From NCBI RefSeq assembly GCF_001292625.1, contig NZ_LAJH01000009.1:744001-808000 (forward strand): a stretch of DNA of 64,000 nucleotides, read 5' to 3'. Made by a program: the position numbers and the translations under genes. Under the pieces are notes generated by a model, which was given only the letters and a program-made list of their open reading frames with translations, had not been told where the DNA came from and ran no database searches. How positions within the stretch are numbered: the stretch's first letter is position 1; every line of letters starts with the position of its first letter. Positions 24,954 through 33,922 of this stretch are shown one piece after another. The DNA comes from Shimia sp. SK013. GTDB lineage: Bacteria; Pseudomonadota; Alphaproteobacteria; Rhodobacterales; Rhodobacteraceae.

Positions 24954-25735
24954 ACATGTTGCTCTCGCCTTTTGCTCTGATCGGTCGGCAGACGCTGGCG
25001 CTGTTGGCGATGATTGGCCGCTTCACGATCTTTGTCGCCCAAACCCTTAGCCACATGGCCCGCCCGCCGTTTTATGGACGTGAATTCCTCACGGCGATGG
25101 TCAACATCGGCTGGCTGTCCCTGCCTGTTGTTGGCATGACTGCGATCTTCACCGGCGGCGCGCTGGCCTTGCAAATCTATGACGGCTCGTCGCGGTTTTC
25201 AGTCGAAAGCGTGGTGCCTCAGATTGTTGCTATCGGCATGGTGCGCGAACTGGGTCCCGTGCTGGTCGGCCTGATGGTCGCCGCCCGCGTGACCAGCTCG
25301 ATTGCCGCCGAAATCGCCACCATGAAGGTGACCGAACAGATCGACGCGCTCACCACGCTCTCCACTGATCCGCTGAAATACCTCGTCGTGCCGCGCTTCA
25401 TCGCCGCCATTCTCGTTGTGCCCGCCCTTGTTGGCGTTGGCGACATCATCGGCATCTACGGCGGCTTTGCGGTCGCCACCGGACAGCTTGGCTTTAACCC
25501 CGCCACCTACATCCGCAACACCGTGGATTTCCTGCAATTCAACGACGTTCTTTCCTCTCTGGTCAAAGGCGCCGCTTTCGGCGGCATCGCGGCGCTCATG
25601 GGCTGTTACTTTGGCATGCATTCTGGCCGCGGTGCCCAAGGCGTCGGCCAAGCCACCAAAAGCTCCGTTCAGGCCGCCGCTGTCTTGATCCTCGCCGCAA
25701 ACTTCCTTCTCACATCGCTCTTCTTCAGCACATGA
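24950..25735 (+). CDS. mlaE: MlaE/Ttg2B-type ABC transporter permease
   Basis: A 261-residue permease of the MCE-associated lipid transporters that keep the outer membrane asymmetric. Family motifs include FTGGALALQ near residue 63, [17 protein letters not shown] near residue 93 and the coupling stretch [16 protein letters not shown]. About five membrane segments are expected. It overlaps both alr (ATGA) and mlaF (ATGA). No MCE-domain (mlaD) gene follows, so the substrate-binding partner must be encoded elsewhere. Confidence 0.93.
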   Translation: MNMLLSPFALIGRQTLALLAMIGRFTIFVAQTLSHMARPPFYGREFLTAMVNIGWLSLPVVGMTAIFTGGALALQIYDGSSRFSVESVVPQIVAIGMVRELGPVLVGLMVAARVTSSIAAEIATMKVTEQIDALTTLSTDPLKYLVVPRFIAAILVVPALVGVGDIIGIYGGFAVATGQLGFNPATYIRNTVDFLQFNDVLSSLVKGAAFGGIAALMGCYFGMHSGRGAQGVGQATKSSVQAAAVLILAANFLLTSLFFST

Positions 25736-26478
25736 TCAGTTTTCAAAACGTCCACAAAAGCTTCGGCCCCAAAAAGGTGCTCCAAGGCGTCACCCTCGAG
25801 ATCGCCAAAGGCACCTCGATGGTGATCATCGGCGGCTCCGGCACCGGAAAATCCGTGCTGCTGAAATCCGTTCTTGGCCTTGTAACGCCGGAGACCGGCA
25901 CCATACTTGTCGACGGCAAAGACGCCACCATGGGCGACCACGACGCCTTTCTGGCCCGCTTTGGCATGTTGTTTCAGGGCGGCGCTCTGTTTGATTCCAT
26001 GCCTGTCTGGCAAAACGTCTCGTTCCGCCTGCTGCGCGGCAGCCTCAAGCGTCCAAAGCTCGAAGCCCGCGAGATCGCCATCGAAAAACTGCGCCGCGTG
26101 GGCCTGACGCCTGATGTGGCCGACCTTTTCCCGTCTGAACTCTCCGGTGGCATGCAAAAACGCGTCGGCCTCGCCCGCGCCATCGCGGCCGAGCCTGAGA
26201 TCATCTTCTTTGACGAACCAACTACGGGTCTCGATCCGATCATGGCTGGCGTCATCAACGACCTGATCCGCGAAATCGTCACAGAAATGGGCGCCACGGC
26301 GATGACTATTACGCATGACATGACCTCGGTGCGCGCCATTGCCGACAACGTCGCCATGCTGCATGACGGTGTGATCCAATGGACCGGCCCGGTGGCACAG
26401 ATGGATGCATCCGGTGATCCTTATCTCGACCAGTTTATCTCAGGCCGCGCCGAAGGGCCGATTGAGGCGGTACGGTGA
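25732..26478 (+). CDS. mlaF: MlaF-type ABC transporter ATP-binding protein
   Basis: A 248-residue ABC ATPase that powers the MlaE permease. Walker A is GGSGTGKSVLLK (residues ~35-46), the signature is LSGGMQKRVGLARAI, Walker B is IIFFDEPTTGLDP, and the switch His is in ITHDM. The MQKRV variant of the signature is typical of MlaF rather than of importers. It overlaps mlaE by 4 bp, and its last bases overlap the start of a small hypothetical gene. Confidence 0.95.
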   Translation: MISFQNVHKSFGPKKVLQGVTLEIAKGTSMVIIGGSGTGKSVLLKSVLGLVTPETGTILVDGKDATMGDHDAFLARFGMLFQGGALFDSMPVWQNVSFRLLRGSLKRPKLEAREIAIEKLRRVGLTPDVADLFPSELSGGMQKRVGLARAIAAEPEIIFFDEPTTGLDPIMAGVINDLIREIVTEMGATAMTITHDMTSVRAIADNVAMLHDGVIQWTGPVAQMDASGDPYLDQFISGRAEGPIEAVR

Positions 26479-26810
26479 TGTTTCACCTGCGGTTTTCTGG
26501 GCAAACGCCAGCCAACATACGTGAAGAATTGATCCCTTATTGGAATTTGCACCATGCGCTAATGACGTGGTGTCGGCGAAATCAATATCAGCATTCTGAC
26601 GGGCTATTGCGCGGCATTCAGCAGGCAATTGAAAGCAATGACCTGCCAAAAGCAAAGAACCTAGCCAAGCAACTTCCTTTGGGCGGAATGGGTTGTTTTG
26701 ACGACATTTGGTTGTCTTCTGCGGGCTCGAAGGAGGTTGATCCATCGTACGACCAAACCGTCTTTGAGGCACTGCTGTTTAGTTGGACGCGTTACTTTCT
26801 GGACACTTAG
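26478..26810 (+). CDS. Small hypothetical protein after mlaF
   Basis: A 110-residue soluble protein of unknown family. It contains several Trp, Tyr and Cys residues and no membrane segment. ATG 26478 abuts the mlaF stop; GTG 26475 is an alternative start. Its base composition is visibly more AT-rich than the mla genes, which suggests acquired DNA or a weakly constrained gene. The frame is open throughout, but without homologues I can recognise it remains a prediction. Confidence 0.5.
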   Translation: MFHLRFSGQTPANIREELIPYWNLHHALMTWCRRNQYQHSDGLLRGIQQAIESNDLPKAKNLAKQLPLGGMGCFDDIWLSSAGSKEVDPSYDQTVFEALLFSWTRYFLDT

Positions 26811-26925
26811 ACCGTTCCGTTTGGTTTGAAGAATGCCTCAGCGCGTCGAATTTTTCTTGATCAACTCACAACCCAAACGCGCATAACACGTTGACACCTT
26901 CCCCTGATCCAACCACCAATACCCC

Positions 26926-27291
26926 ATGAAACTTTATCGCCCCACCGGCCAGAAAGAACTGGCCCTCGTCGCCCAAAACGGCTGGACGGCATGGCCGCCG
27001 CGACTGCCCGACCAGCCGATTTTCTATCCTGTGATGACCTTCGCCTATGCCGAAAAAATCGCGCGGGATTGGAACTCCGTCCTGCCCGCCCCTGACAATC
27101 TCGGATTTGTCACCAAGTTCGAAATCTCCGAAGAAACGGCCGCACGCTATCCGGTCGAACTTGCAGGCGGCAAAGACCACGCCGAACTCTGGGTGCCAGC
27201 CGAAGAGTTAGACGCCTTCAATGCAGGTATCATCGGCAAGATCGAAGTGGTCGCGCGTTACAAAGACGGCGCTTTCATCGATGAGGCATGA
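26926..27291 (+). CDS. Conserved small protein (labelled ADP-ribosylation/crystallin J1 type)
   Basis: A 121-residue soluble protein beginning MKLYRPTGQKEL, with the conserved PPRLPDQPIFYPV stretch (residues ~25-37), GFVTKFEIS and ELWVPAEELDAFN. I recognise it as a widespread small family usually annotated as ADP-ribosylation/crystallin J1; that label is not a proven function. The length is normal for the family. There is no clear ribosome site before the ATG, so the transcript may be leaderless or short. It is separated from mlaF by the AT-rich small gene. Confidence 0.8.
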   Translation: MKLYRPTGQKELALVAQNGWTAWPPRLPDQPIFYPVMTFAYAEKIARDWNSVLPAPDNLGFVTKFEISEETAARYPVELAGGKDHAELWVPAEELDAFNAGIIGKIEVVARYKDGAFIDEA

Positions 27292-27316
27292 TAGCTTCCC
27301 CTGAACGGAGGGGTTC

Positions 27317-27706
27317 ATGTTTCTGCTACTTGCCTTTTTCACGCTCTTTGGTCCGGTCATTGCCGCTGTCGCAACTGTCACGACGGCCGCCATTCTTCTA
27401 AAAGCGCGCCCGGCGGTGGCCACGGTCATGCTTGTCCTGATCGCTGCCCTTCTCTCATTGCTGTTGTTCGAATTCCAATACGATCTTGGCCTTAAGCTGC
27501 CTGATGTGTCGTGGATGCCGTCCGGCGCAAGCTCCGAATTTGCGACCCTGAGTGTTGGCTGTCTCATGCTGGCCTTGCACATCCTCGCGTGGATCCGCTG
27601 GCCTTCCGACCTGCGCGGGAAATGGCTGACAATCACGGCCACGATTCTTTGGGCGCTCGCGGTGGTCGCCTTTTTGGGTCTGTCGCAACTGAGCTACTCA
27701 ATCTGA
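27317..27706 (+). CDS. Small four-segment membrane protein, unknown
   Basis: A 129-residue hydrophobic protein with about four membrane segments (residues ~3-27, 33-51, 76-93, 102-123) and a short polar loop containing DVSWMPSGASS. GGAGG is spaced 6 bp before the ATG at 27317, which supports expression. It lies 25 bp after the preceding small gene. No family is recognised. Confidence 0.7.
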   Translation: MFLLLAFFTLFGPVIAAVATVTTAAILLKARPAVATVMLVLIAALLSLLLFEFQYDLGLKLPDVSWMPSGASSEFATLSVGCLMLALHILAWIRWPSDLRGKWLTITATILWALAVVAFLGLSQLSYSI

Positions 27707-27758
27707 TTTCCCGCAACACCGCCCGCCCCATTAACCCAGCCGCCGCGCCATTCTCACA

Positions 27759-27791
27759 CCGACGCAATACCGACGTGATGCAGCCGCGATA
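27759..27791. repeat. Triplet 11-bp tandem repeat, copy 2
   Basis: Units CCGACGCAATA, CCGACGTGATG and CAGCCGCGATA stand in tandem in the 177-bp gap between the small membrane protein and the PqiA-like gene. They match the unit at 192-224 closely. Here the repeat lies about 93 bp upstream of a start codon. Confidence 0.75.
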
Positions 27792-27883
27792 CCGCATGCA
27801 AAAAACCCACATTCCCAACACATTAACCTTCATGTGGCCCTCTCGTATTGCGAAGCGGTCCAAAACTTCCTAGCTCTTTGTCC

Positions 27884-28318
27884 ATGATGAATATCCTTCG
27901 CCTCGCGAACCTCTCGCTGCTGATCCTTTTCCCCATCGCGTGGTTCGCCCCCCTGATGCGCGCTGGCGTCCTGCCGATCTTCGGACTTTCTGAAATATCC
28001 GTCATCTCAGGCCTGCAAAGCCTTTGGGGAACCGACGTCGCGCTGGCCTTGCTGGTGACGGTCTTTGCGATCTTCGCGCCTTACATGAAGGTCATTGGCA
28101 TCTCGCTTATCCAGTTTGGCTTGATGCGCCGCAAAGTCCTGCCTGCCTTTGAAATCCTTGGGAAACTGGCGATGGCCGACGTTTTCCTGATCGCGCTTTA
28201 TATTGTGATCGTCAAAGGTGCAGGCTATGTCAAAGTCGAAACCGGCTGGGGTCTATACCTCTTTACCGGCTGTATTCTGGCCTCTTTCGCGATTAGCCAT
28301 TTGACCCGCAAGCGGTAG
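27884..28318 (+). CDS. Paraquat-inducible protein A (PqiA)-like membrane protein
   Basis: A 144-residue single-unit PqiA-type protein with about four membrane segments. Recognisable features are FPIAWFAPLMRAG, GLSEISVISGLQSLW and the end VETGWGLYLFTGCI...SHLTRKR. E. coli PqiA has two such units and works with an MCE protein; this is the short one-unit version, without the cysteine pairs of the rubredoxin-like part. I start at ATG 27884, although ATG 27887 follows directly. The stop overlaps the GTG at 28318 ahead of radA, so they are probably co-transcribed. Confidence 0.8.
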   Translation: MMNILRLANLSLLILFPIAWFAPLMRAGVLPIFGLSEISVISGLQSLWGTDVALALLVTVFAIFAPYMKVIGISLIQFGLMRRKVLPAFEILGKLAMADVFLIALYIVIVKGAGYVKVETGWGLYLFTGCILASFAISHLTRKR

Positions 28319-28335
28319 TGGTCCAAAACGGGAAC

Positions 28336-29703
28336 ATGGCAAAGAGCAAAACACAGTTCACCTGTTCCGCCTGCGCGGCGACATCCAACAAATGGTCCGG
28401 TCGCTGCGAGGCTTGCGGCGAATGGAACACCATCACCGAAGAGGCCCCCTTTGGCACTGGGCCCGCTGGCTCGGCCCTTGGTACCATCAAAGGCCGCACC
28501 ATCGAGCTTTCCGACCTCAGCACCGAGGAAACCCCGCCTCCCCGAACGGTCTCCGGCGTGGCCGAACTCGACCGCGTCTTGGGCGGGGGTCTTGTGCCTG
28601 CCTCCGCCGTTCTGGTGGGCGGCGATCCCGGCATCGGCAAGTCGACACTCCTGTTGCAAGCCGCTGCAAGATTTGCGCGCATGGGGTTGAAAACAATATA
28701 CGTTTCCGGCGAAGAGGCCACCGCCCAAGTGCGCATGCGCGCCCAACGCCTTGGCCTCACAGAAAGCCCGGTCAAACTCGCGGCAGAAACAAACCTGCGC
28801 GATATCATGACCACGCTCGAAGCCGAACGCCCCCAACTTGCGATCATCGATTCCATTCAAACCATGTGGTCCGATACTGTCTCCTCAGCCCCCGGTTCCG
28901 TCAGCCAGGTGCGCGCCGCAGCCCATGAGTTGACCGCATTTGCCAAGCGCAAAGGCATCGCCATCATCCTTGTGGGTCACGTCACCAAAGAAGGCCAAAT
29001 CGCCGGTCCTCGCGTGGTTGAGCATATGGTCGACACAGTGCTTTATTTCGAGGGCGAGCGTGGCCATCAGTTCCGCGTGCTGCGCGCGGTGAAAAACCGC
29101 TTTGGCCCGGCGGACGAAATCGGTGTCTTTGAAATGACCGGCCGCGGCCTCGCCGAAGTGGCCAACCCGTCAGCACTTTTCCTGTCCGATCGTGGCACTC
29201 CGAGCCCCGGCAGCGTCGTCTTTGCCGGCATCGAAGGCACCCGCCCCGTACTGGTCGAATTTCAGGCCCTCGTCGCGCCCAGCCCCCATAGCCAATCCCG
29301 CCGCACCGTTGTTGGCTGGGACAGCGGCCGTCTTGCGATGATCCTTGCGGTGCTCGAATCGCGCTGCGGCGTGCCTTTTGCAGGATTGGACGTGTATCTC
29401 AACGTTGCTGGCGGCATGAAGGTGTCAGAACCCGCCGCAGACCTAGCCGTGGCCACCGCTCTGGTGTCGGCCCGAGAAGACGCCGCACTGCCTGCAGACA
29501 CTGTGGTTTTTGGCGAAATCAGCCTTTCCGGCGCGTTAAGGTCAGTGTCGCAAACAGAAAATAGGTTGAAAGAAGCCCAAAAACTTGGTTTCACAACGGC
29601 AATCGCCCCGAAAGGCGGCAAAGCTCCGGAGGTTGAAGGTATCGCTCTCAATCGTGTTGGAGATTTGGCCAGTTTTGTGGCAGAGGTGTTCGGAGCAACT
29701 TGA
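28336..29703 (+). CDS. radA: DNA repair protein RadA/Sms
   Basis: A 455-residue RecA-like helicase for branch migration in recombination and repair. The N-terminal zinc finger has Cys10, Cys13, Cys24 and Cys27. Walker A is GGDPGIGKST, the RadA-specific KNRFG motif follows in AVKNRFGPADE, and the C-terminal part is the Lon-protease-like domain (NVAGGMKVSEPAADLAVA). I use ATG 28336; the GTG at 28318 adds six residues. It ends four bases before the TTG that opens the cvpA frame. Confidence 0.95.
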   Translation: MAKSKTQFTCSACAATSNKWSGRCEACGEWNTITEEAPFGTGPAGSALGTIKGRTIELSDLSTEETPPPRTVSGVAELDRVLGGGLVPASAVLVGGDPGIGKSTLLLQAAARFARMGLKTIYVSGEEATAQVRMRAQRLGLTESPVKLAAETNLRDIMTTLEAERPQLAIIDSIQTMWSDTVSSAPGSVSQVRAAAHELTAFAKRKGIAIILVGHVTKEGQIAGPRVVEHMVDTVLYFEGERGHQFRVLRAVKNRFGPADEIGVFEMTGRGLAEVANPSALFLSDRGTPSPGSVVFAGIEGTRPVLVEFQALVAPSPHSQSRRTVVGWDSGRLAMILAVLESRCGVPFAGLDVYLNVAGGMKVSEPAADLAVATALVSAREDAALPADTVVFGEISLSGALRSVSQTENRLKEAQKLGFTTAIAPKGGKAPEVEGIALNRVGDLASFVAEVFGAT

Positions 29704-29732
29704 CCGGGGGCGGTCGAAAGGAACTGGGAACT

Positions 29733-30287
29733 ATGGAAGGCTTCACTATCATTGACGGCGTTGTAGCCGGCGTCATCATCATTTCGGCGCTGCTGGCCTA
29801 CAGCCGCGGCGTGGTACGCGAAACCATGGCCATCGCGGGCTGGGTGGCTGCGGCCGTATTGGCCTATATGTTTGCCGCGCAAACTCAACCGCTTGTAAAA
29901 GAAGTACCCATTCTCGGAGACTATCTTGGCGACAGCTGTGACCTGTCGATGATCGCCCCCTTCATTGGCGTCTTCGCACTTTCGCTGGTGGTGGTATCAC
30001 TGTTCACACCACTTTTTTCCTCAATAGTGCAGCGCTCGGCCCTTGGCGGATTGGATCAGGCGATTGGTTTCATTTTTGGCGCACTGCGTGGCATCCTGCT
30101 CGTGGCAATTGCCTTCTTTGTCTATGAAACCATGTTCACCTCGCAAAGCTTTGCGATGGTCGACGACAGCCGTTCAGCCGAAGTGTTCAGCCGCATGACC
30201 GGAAAAATCGACGACCGTGACCCTGCCGAGGCTCTGGGCTGGGTTACCCAAAAATATACCGACCTGATGAGCTCCTGCGAAGGGTGA
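29733..30287 (+). CDS. cvpA: CvpA family inner-membrane protein
   Basis: A 184-residue protein with four predicted membrane segments and a hydrophilic C-terminal region. It begins with GFTIIDGVVAGVIIISALLAY and has SRGVVRETM, the usual CvpA turn after the first segment. E. coli CvpA is needed for colicin V production and envelope integrity and lies next to purF. ATG 29733 has AAGGAA upstream. In this genome cvpA and purF are 2.1 kb apart with two unrelated genes between them. A terminator closes the gene. Confidence 0.9.
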   Translation: MEGFTIIDGVVAGVIIISALLAYSRGVVRETMAIAGWVAAAVLAYMFAAQTQPLVKEVPILGDYLGDSCDLSMIAPFIGVFALSLVVVSLFTPLFSSIVQRSALGGLDQAIGFIFGALRGILLVAIAFFVYETMFTSQSFAMVDDSRSAEVFSRMTGKIDDRDPAEALGWVTQKYTDLMSSCEG

Positions 30288-30310
30288 TCCCGCGACATTC
30301 AGAAGTATCT

Positions 30311-30337
30311 AAAGGCTCGCCAATTGGCGGGCCTTTT
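30311..30337 (+). terminator. Rho-independent terminator after cvpA
   Basis: AAAGGC and CGCC pair with GGCG and GCCTTT around an AATT loop, with one mismatch on each side, followed by TTTTT. It lies 24 bp after the cvpA stop. Confidence 0.85.
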
Positions 30338-30416
30338 TGATTGCATGGGTGTTTTTCTTGTCGGAAGGCGCGCATCCCGATAGCCTCACCCTCGGGATTT
30401 GAAAAAGGCTGTTGAT

Positions 30417-31691
30417 ATGCGCTGGTGGTTGGGAACGACAACTGTCATTTTTTTGCTGACGTTGGGCGTTGTACTGGTTTTGCTACTGCCGCCAAAGTCT
30501 CTGGTGCTTGCGGCGGGCCCCGAAAACGGCGCTTATGCGCGTGTCGCACTTCAATACAAAGAGATCTTGGCCCGCGACAACATCGCGGTTCATATCAAAC
30601 ACACCAATGGTTCGGTGGACAACGCAGGCTTGCTTGAAAGCGGCGAGGTCGATGTCGCACTTCTTCAGGGCGGTATTCCGGTTGGGAAACACACGGCCGA
30701 AGCCATAGCCGGCCTGTTCTTTGAACCCATGCTTTTTCTGGTCCGCGCCCATTCTGATGTGCCGCGAAATCCAGCCCATTGGAACGGTTTGCGCATCACC
30801 GCAGGCCAACAAGGCTCCGGAACCGCCGCCGCCTTTCAAGACTTCATAGAGGCCGTAGAGTTGTCTCCTACCGACAACACACAGCTTTCATTTGCCTATT
30901 CCGATGCCGTAGAGGCGTTGCGCGAGGATTTAGTGGATATGGCGGTGTTTGTGACAACCGTCGACGCTCCCTATTTGGAACAAGCCTTTAACGCGCCCGA
31001 TTTGGCCTTTCTGCCGCTGACATATCTCGACGCGATCTCGAGGCGCCTGGACTATACCACTATCGCGACGGTCCCGACCGGCGCAATCTCGCTTAGGCGT
31101 AGCATCCCACCAACCCCGCAAAAGGTGCTCGCTTTGGAAACCCGCCTCGCCATGGTGCCTGATCTACATCCAGCGCTGATTAACCGCCTCACAATGGCCG
31201 CCAAAGAATTGCACGCATCCCGCGACATCATCACGGGGCGTCACGCATTTCCGACCGTTCAAGGCACCGGGATGGAGATGAACTCGGTCGCGCGCGAGCT
31301 TATCCAGAACGGTCCGTCAACGTGGCACGGGCTGCTGCCCTACTGGATGGCCGCACAAGTCAATCGTCTGCTGCTATTGATCCTCCCCATCCTTTTCATT
31401 GTAGTTCCCTTGCTGCGCCTACTACCTGCGCTCTATGCCTACTTCATGGGATGGCGCGTATGGCAGCATTACCCCCTGATCCGCCAGATCGAAGACGAGC
31501 TTGCGACCCATCAAGACGCAAAAGCCCTGGCAGCTATGGATCGAAACCTGATCGAAATGGACGAGCGTATCGCAAATTTGGGCTTGCCCGCAGCCTACCG
31601 TCAAGCAGCCTACCATGCCCGTATGCACATCGACCTCGTGCGCAAACGTATCCGGGATCGTCAAAACCTTGAGACCAAACCTAGCGAATAA
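30417..31691 (+). CDS. TAXI-family TRAP binding protein with C-terminal membrane anchor
   Basis: A 424-residue protein. Residues 8-28 are a membrane anchor or uncleaved signal, and residues 35-300 are a TAXI-type solute-binding domain (AAGPENGAYARVA, SGEVDVALLQGG, GLRITAGQQGSG). A second membrane segment near residues 315-340 is followed by a cytoplasmic helical tail of about 80 charged residues. TAXI proteins normally deliver ligand to a TRAP permease, but no permease gene is here, and the double-anchored form suggests sensing or a non-transport role. ATG 30417 has AAGG upstream. Confidence 0.85.
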   Translation: MRWWLGTTTVIFLLTLGVVLVLLLPPKSLVLAAGPENGAYARVALQYKEILARDNIAVHIKHTNGSVDNAGLLESGEVDVALLQGGIPVGKHTAEAIAGLFFEPMLFLVRAHSDVPRNPAHWNGLRITAGQQGSGTAAAFQDFIEAVELSPTDNTQLSFAYSDAVEALREDLVDMAVFVTTVDAPYLEQAFNAPDLAFLPLTYLDAISRRLDYTTIATVPTGAISLRRSIPPTPQKVLALETRLAMVPDLHPALINRLTMAAKELHASRDIITGRHAFPTVQGTGMEMNSVARELIQNGPSTWHGLLPYWMAAQVNRLLLLILPILFIVVPLLRLLPALYAYFMGWRVWQHYPLIRQIEDELATHQDAKALAAMDRNLIEMDERIANLGLPAAYRQAAYHARMHIDLVRKRIRDRQNLETKPSE

Positions 31692-31714
31692 ACAGCCCTT
31701 GCGAAGGAGTACCA

Positions 31715-31990
31715 ATGGACACCGCAACTGATCCCGCCCTGTTTTCCAGTGTCATATCCGCCATTATTATCGGCGGCCTTGCCGGCTGGCTCGCAGGAAA
31801 GCTTATCCGCGGAGGAGGCTTCGGCCTCGTCGGAAACGTCATCCTTGGCATCGCTGGGGCCATTCTCGCAAGCTTGGTACTGCCACTTTTGGGGATCGGA
31901 TTTGGGGGAGGATTCTTCGGGTCGGTGCTCTCCGCAATGCTTGGGGCCGCTGTGGTCCTGATTATTGTCCGGATGATTAAACAGGCCTGA
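31715..31990 (+). CDS. GlsB/YeaQ/YmgE (transglycosylase-associated) small membrane protein
   Basis: A 91-residue, glycine-rich three-segment membrane protein, typical of the GlsB/YeaQ/YmgE stress-response family (GGLAGWLAGKLIRGGGFGLVG near residue 16, then GNVILGIAGAIL and FGSVLSAMLGAAVVL). The family name is historical and no transglycosylase activity is shown. GAAGGAG precedes the ATG. It follows the TAXI-type gene by 23 bp, so the two likely form one unit. Confidence 0.9.
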   Translation: MDTATDPALFSSVISAIIIGGLAGWLAGKLIRGGGFGLVGNVILGIAGAILASLVLPLLGIGFGGGFFGSVLSAMLGAAVVLIIVRMIKQA

Positions 31991-32380
31991 GCAGCGCAAC
32001 GCCCGCAGCCTTGCTCGGGCCTTAACGCTGCTGTGTCAAAGTTCATTTGAAGCGACGAACAGAGCTGTCGTGCAAATCGCCGCGTATTTTGATCGAAAGA
32101 TCAGTTTCTGCGCGATTTTCTGCGGCGCAACAAAACTTCGCGGCGTCCTTTGTGATCCTTTCGTGACATACCGTTTCTCAACCCTTATGACGGGCGCAGC
32201 ACGACTCAGGGATTCGGAGCCAACCACGTGGACAGCGGCCAACAACCTGCCCATTTTGCACCCGCCAACGGCGGCGCAACCACGCACAACCAATCCCGAG
32301 CGACCACCGTTTCACAGACTGCCTATCCGCGCCTGCCGAAACGCCACCCTTACTGCTTAGCCTGACGAAGGAGCCTGCGG
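31991..32380 (+). other. 390-bp non-coding leader region of purF
   Basis: I see no convincing gene. A 96-codon open frame (32070-32360) lacks a ribosome site and has no recognisable domain. Structure present: a stem GCAGCG/CGCTGC (31991-32031) without a T run, and a small dyad TGATC-GAAA-GATCA (32090-32103). A promoter for purF should lie here but I cannot place it securely. GAAGGAG directly precedes purF. Confidence 0.5.
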
Positions 32381-33910
32381 ATGTGCGGAATATTGGGGAT
32401 CGCCAATCGCAACGAGGATGTTTTTGCCGAGATCTATGACGGATTGCTGATGCTTCAGCATCGCGGTCAGGACGCCTCTGGCGTGGTGACCTACACTGGC
32501 GATTTCTTCCGCGAGCGCAAAGCCAACGGTCTTGTCAAAGACGTCTTTCAACCCTCTGACGCAGATACCCTTACCGGCCGCGTCGGCATGGGCCACGTGC
32601 GCTATCCCACGGCAGGGTCGCTGTCCGCCGCCGAGGCGCAACCGTTTTTTGTGAACGCGCCTTACGGTATCTATCTGGTGCACAACGGCAATATCACCAA
32701 CACCGAAGCACAGCGCGAAAAAATTACCGGCAAGTACAGCCGCCATCTGCGCACCACTTCTGACAGTGAGATCTTGCTTAACGTACTGGCCGACAAAGTT
32801 GCTGATGCGATCAAGGTTAACGGCAATGCCGACCCAATCCGCAACATCTTTGCCGGTGTGAAAATGACAATGGAACGCGTCCAAGGCGCCTACTCCGCGC
32901 TCTGCTTGATCGCAGGCGTTGGCATGCTCGCCTTTCGTGACCCTCACGGCATTCGACCTCTCTCCGTGGCCAAACGTGCCGCCGAAGGCGAAGGCGACGA
33001 TTATGCCTTTGCGTCTGAAGACGTGGCCTTCGGCATCAACGGGTTTGAAAAAATTCGCGATCTGCGCCCCGGTGAGGCTCTGCTGGTCGATTTGGACGGT
33101 AACCTGCACGAATACCAAGCAGTGGAGGGCAAACTCACTCCTTGCATCTTTGAATATGTCTACCTCGCGCGTCCTGACAGCGTGCTCGACGGTGTCTCGG
33201 TGTATCAATCACAGATCCGCATGGGTCAGACGCTGGCCAAACAGATTTCCGCCAGTGGCCTGGACATTGACGCCATCATTCCCGTTCCGGACAGCGCCCG
33301 CCCGGTCGCGCTTGAGGTCAGCAACGTCACAGGTATCCGCTATCGCGAAGCTCTGGTGAAAAACCGCTATGTCGGGCGGACCTTCATCATGCCGGGCCAG
33401 GCCGAACGCCAAAAGTCTGTGCGCCGCAAACTCAACGCCATCCCGCGCGAGATGGAAGGCCGCAACATCCTGTTGATCGACGATTCAATCGTGCGTGGCA
33501 ACACCATCAAAAAGATCGTTCAGATGTGCCGCGAAGCTGGCGCCAAGAAAGTTTACATCGCCTCCGCCTCGCCCCCTGTGGCCTATCCGAATGTCTATGG
33601 GATTGATATGCCGACAAAACACGAGCTGATCGCAAATGGTCGCTCGGTTGACGACATCCGAAAAGAACTTGGTGCGGACGCCCTGTTTTATCAGGAATTG
33701 GACGATCTTGTCTGGGCCGCAAAACAGGGCAACCCAACGATTGAACAGTTTGACTGCTCCTGCTTTGACGGCAACTATCTCACCGGCAGCGTGACACCCG
33801 AGTACCTTGCGGAACTGGAAAACAGCAACCGCGTGTCCCAGAAAATCGAAGAAGCTCCAACACCCGGCGCGAGCTGGAACGGTGCCCGTTTCGCTGAGCC
33901 AGCGACCTGA
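32381..33910 (+). CDS. purF: Amidophosphoribosyltransferase (first step of purine synthesis)
   Basis: A 509-residue enzyme that makes phosphoribosylamine from PRPP and glutamine. The N-terminal nucleophile is Cys2 (MCGILGIA) of the class II glutamine amidotransferase domain. The PRPP-binding loop ILLIDDSIVRGNT lies near residue 366 in the C-terminal transferase domain. There is no propeptide before the Cys, so it is the E. coli-like type without the Bacillus iron-sulfur cluster. The ribosome site GAAGGAG is strong. A DUF2199 gene follows 12 bp later. Confidence 0.97.
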   Translation: MCGILGIANRNEDVFAEIYDGLLMLQHRGQDASGVVTYTGDFFRERKANGLVKDVFQPSDADTLTGRVGMGHVRYPTAGSLSAAEAQPFFVNAPYGIYLVHNGNITNTEAQREKITGKYSRHLRTTSDSEILLNVLADKVADAIKVNGNADPIRNIFAGVKMTMERVQGAYSALCLIAGVGMLAFRDPHGIRPLSVAKRAAEGEGDDYAFASEDVAFGINGFEKIRDLRPGEALLVDLDGNLHEYQAVEGKLTPCIFEYVYLARPDSVLDGVSVYQSQIRMGQTLAKQISASGLDIDAIIPVPDSARPVALEVSNVTGIRYREALVKNRYVGRTFIMPGQAERQKSVRRKLNAIPREMEGRNILLIDDSIVRGNTIKKIVQMCREAGAKKVYIASASPPVAYPNVYGIDMPTKHELIANGRSVDDIRKELGADALFYQELDDLVWAAKQGNPTIEQFDCSCFDGNYLTGSVTPEYLAELENSNRVSQKIEEAPTPGASWNGARFAEPAT

Positions 33911-33922
33911 GCGGAGGCTGCG

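Noticed and set aside
31991-32032. Stem GCAGCG/CGCTGC as terminator of the GlsB-type gene
   Set aside because: No T run follows and the loop is long, so it is not a convincing terminator.
32070-32360. 96-codon open frame in the purF leader
   Set aside because: No ribosome site, no recognisable pattern, and the proline/threonine-rich end looks like random translation of GC-rich leader.
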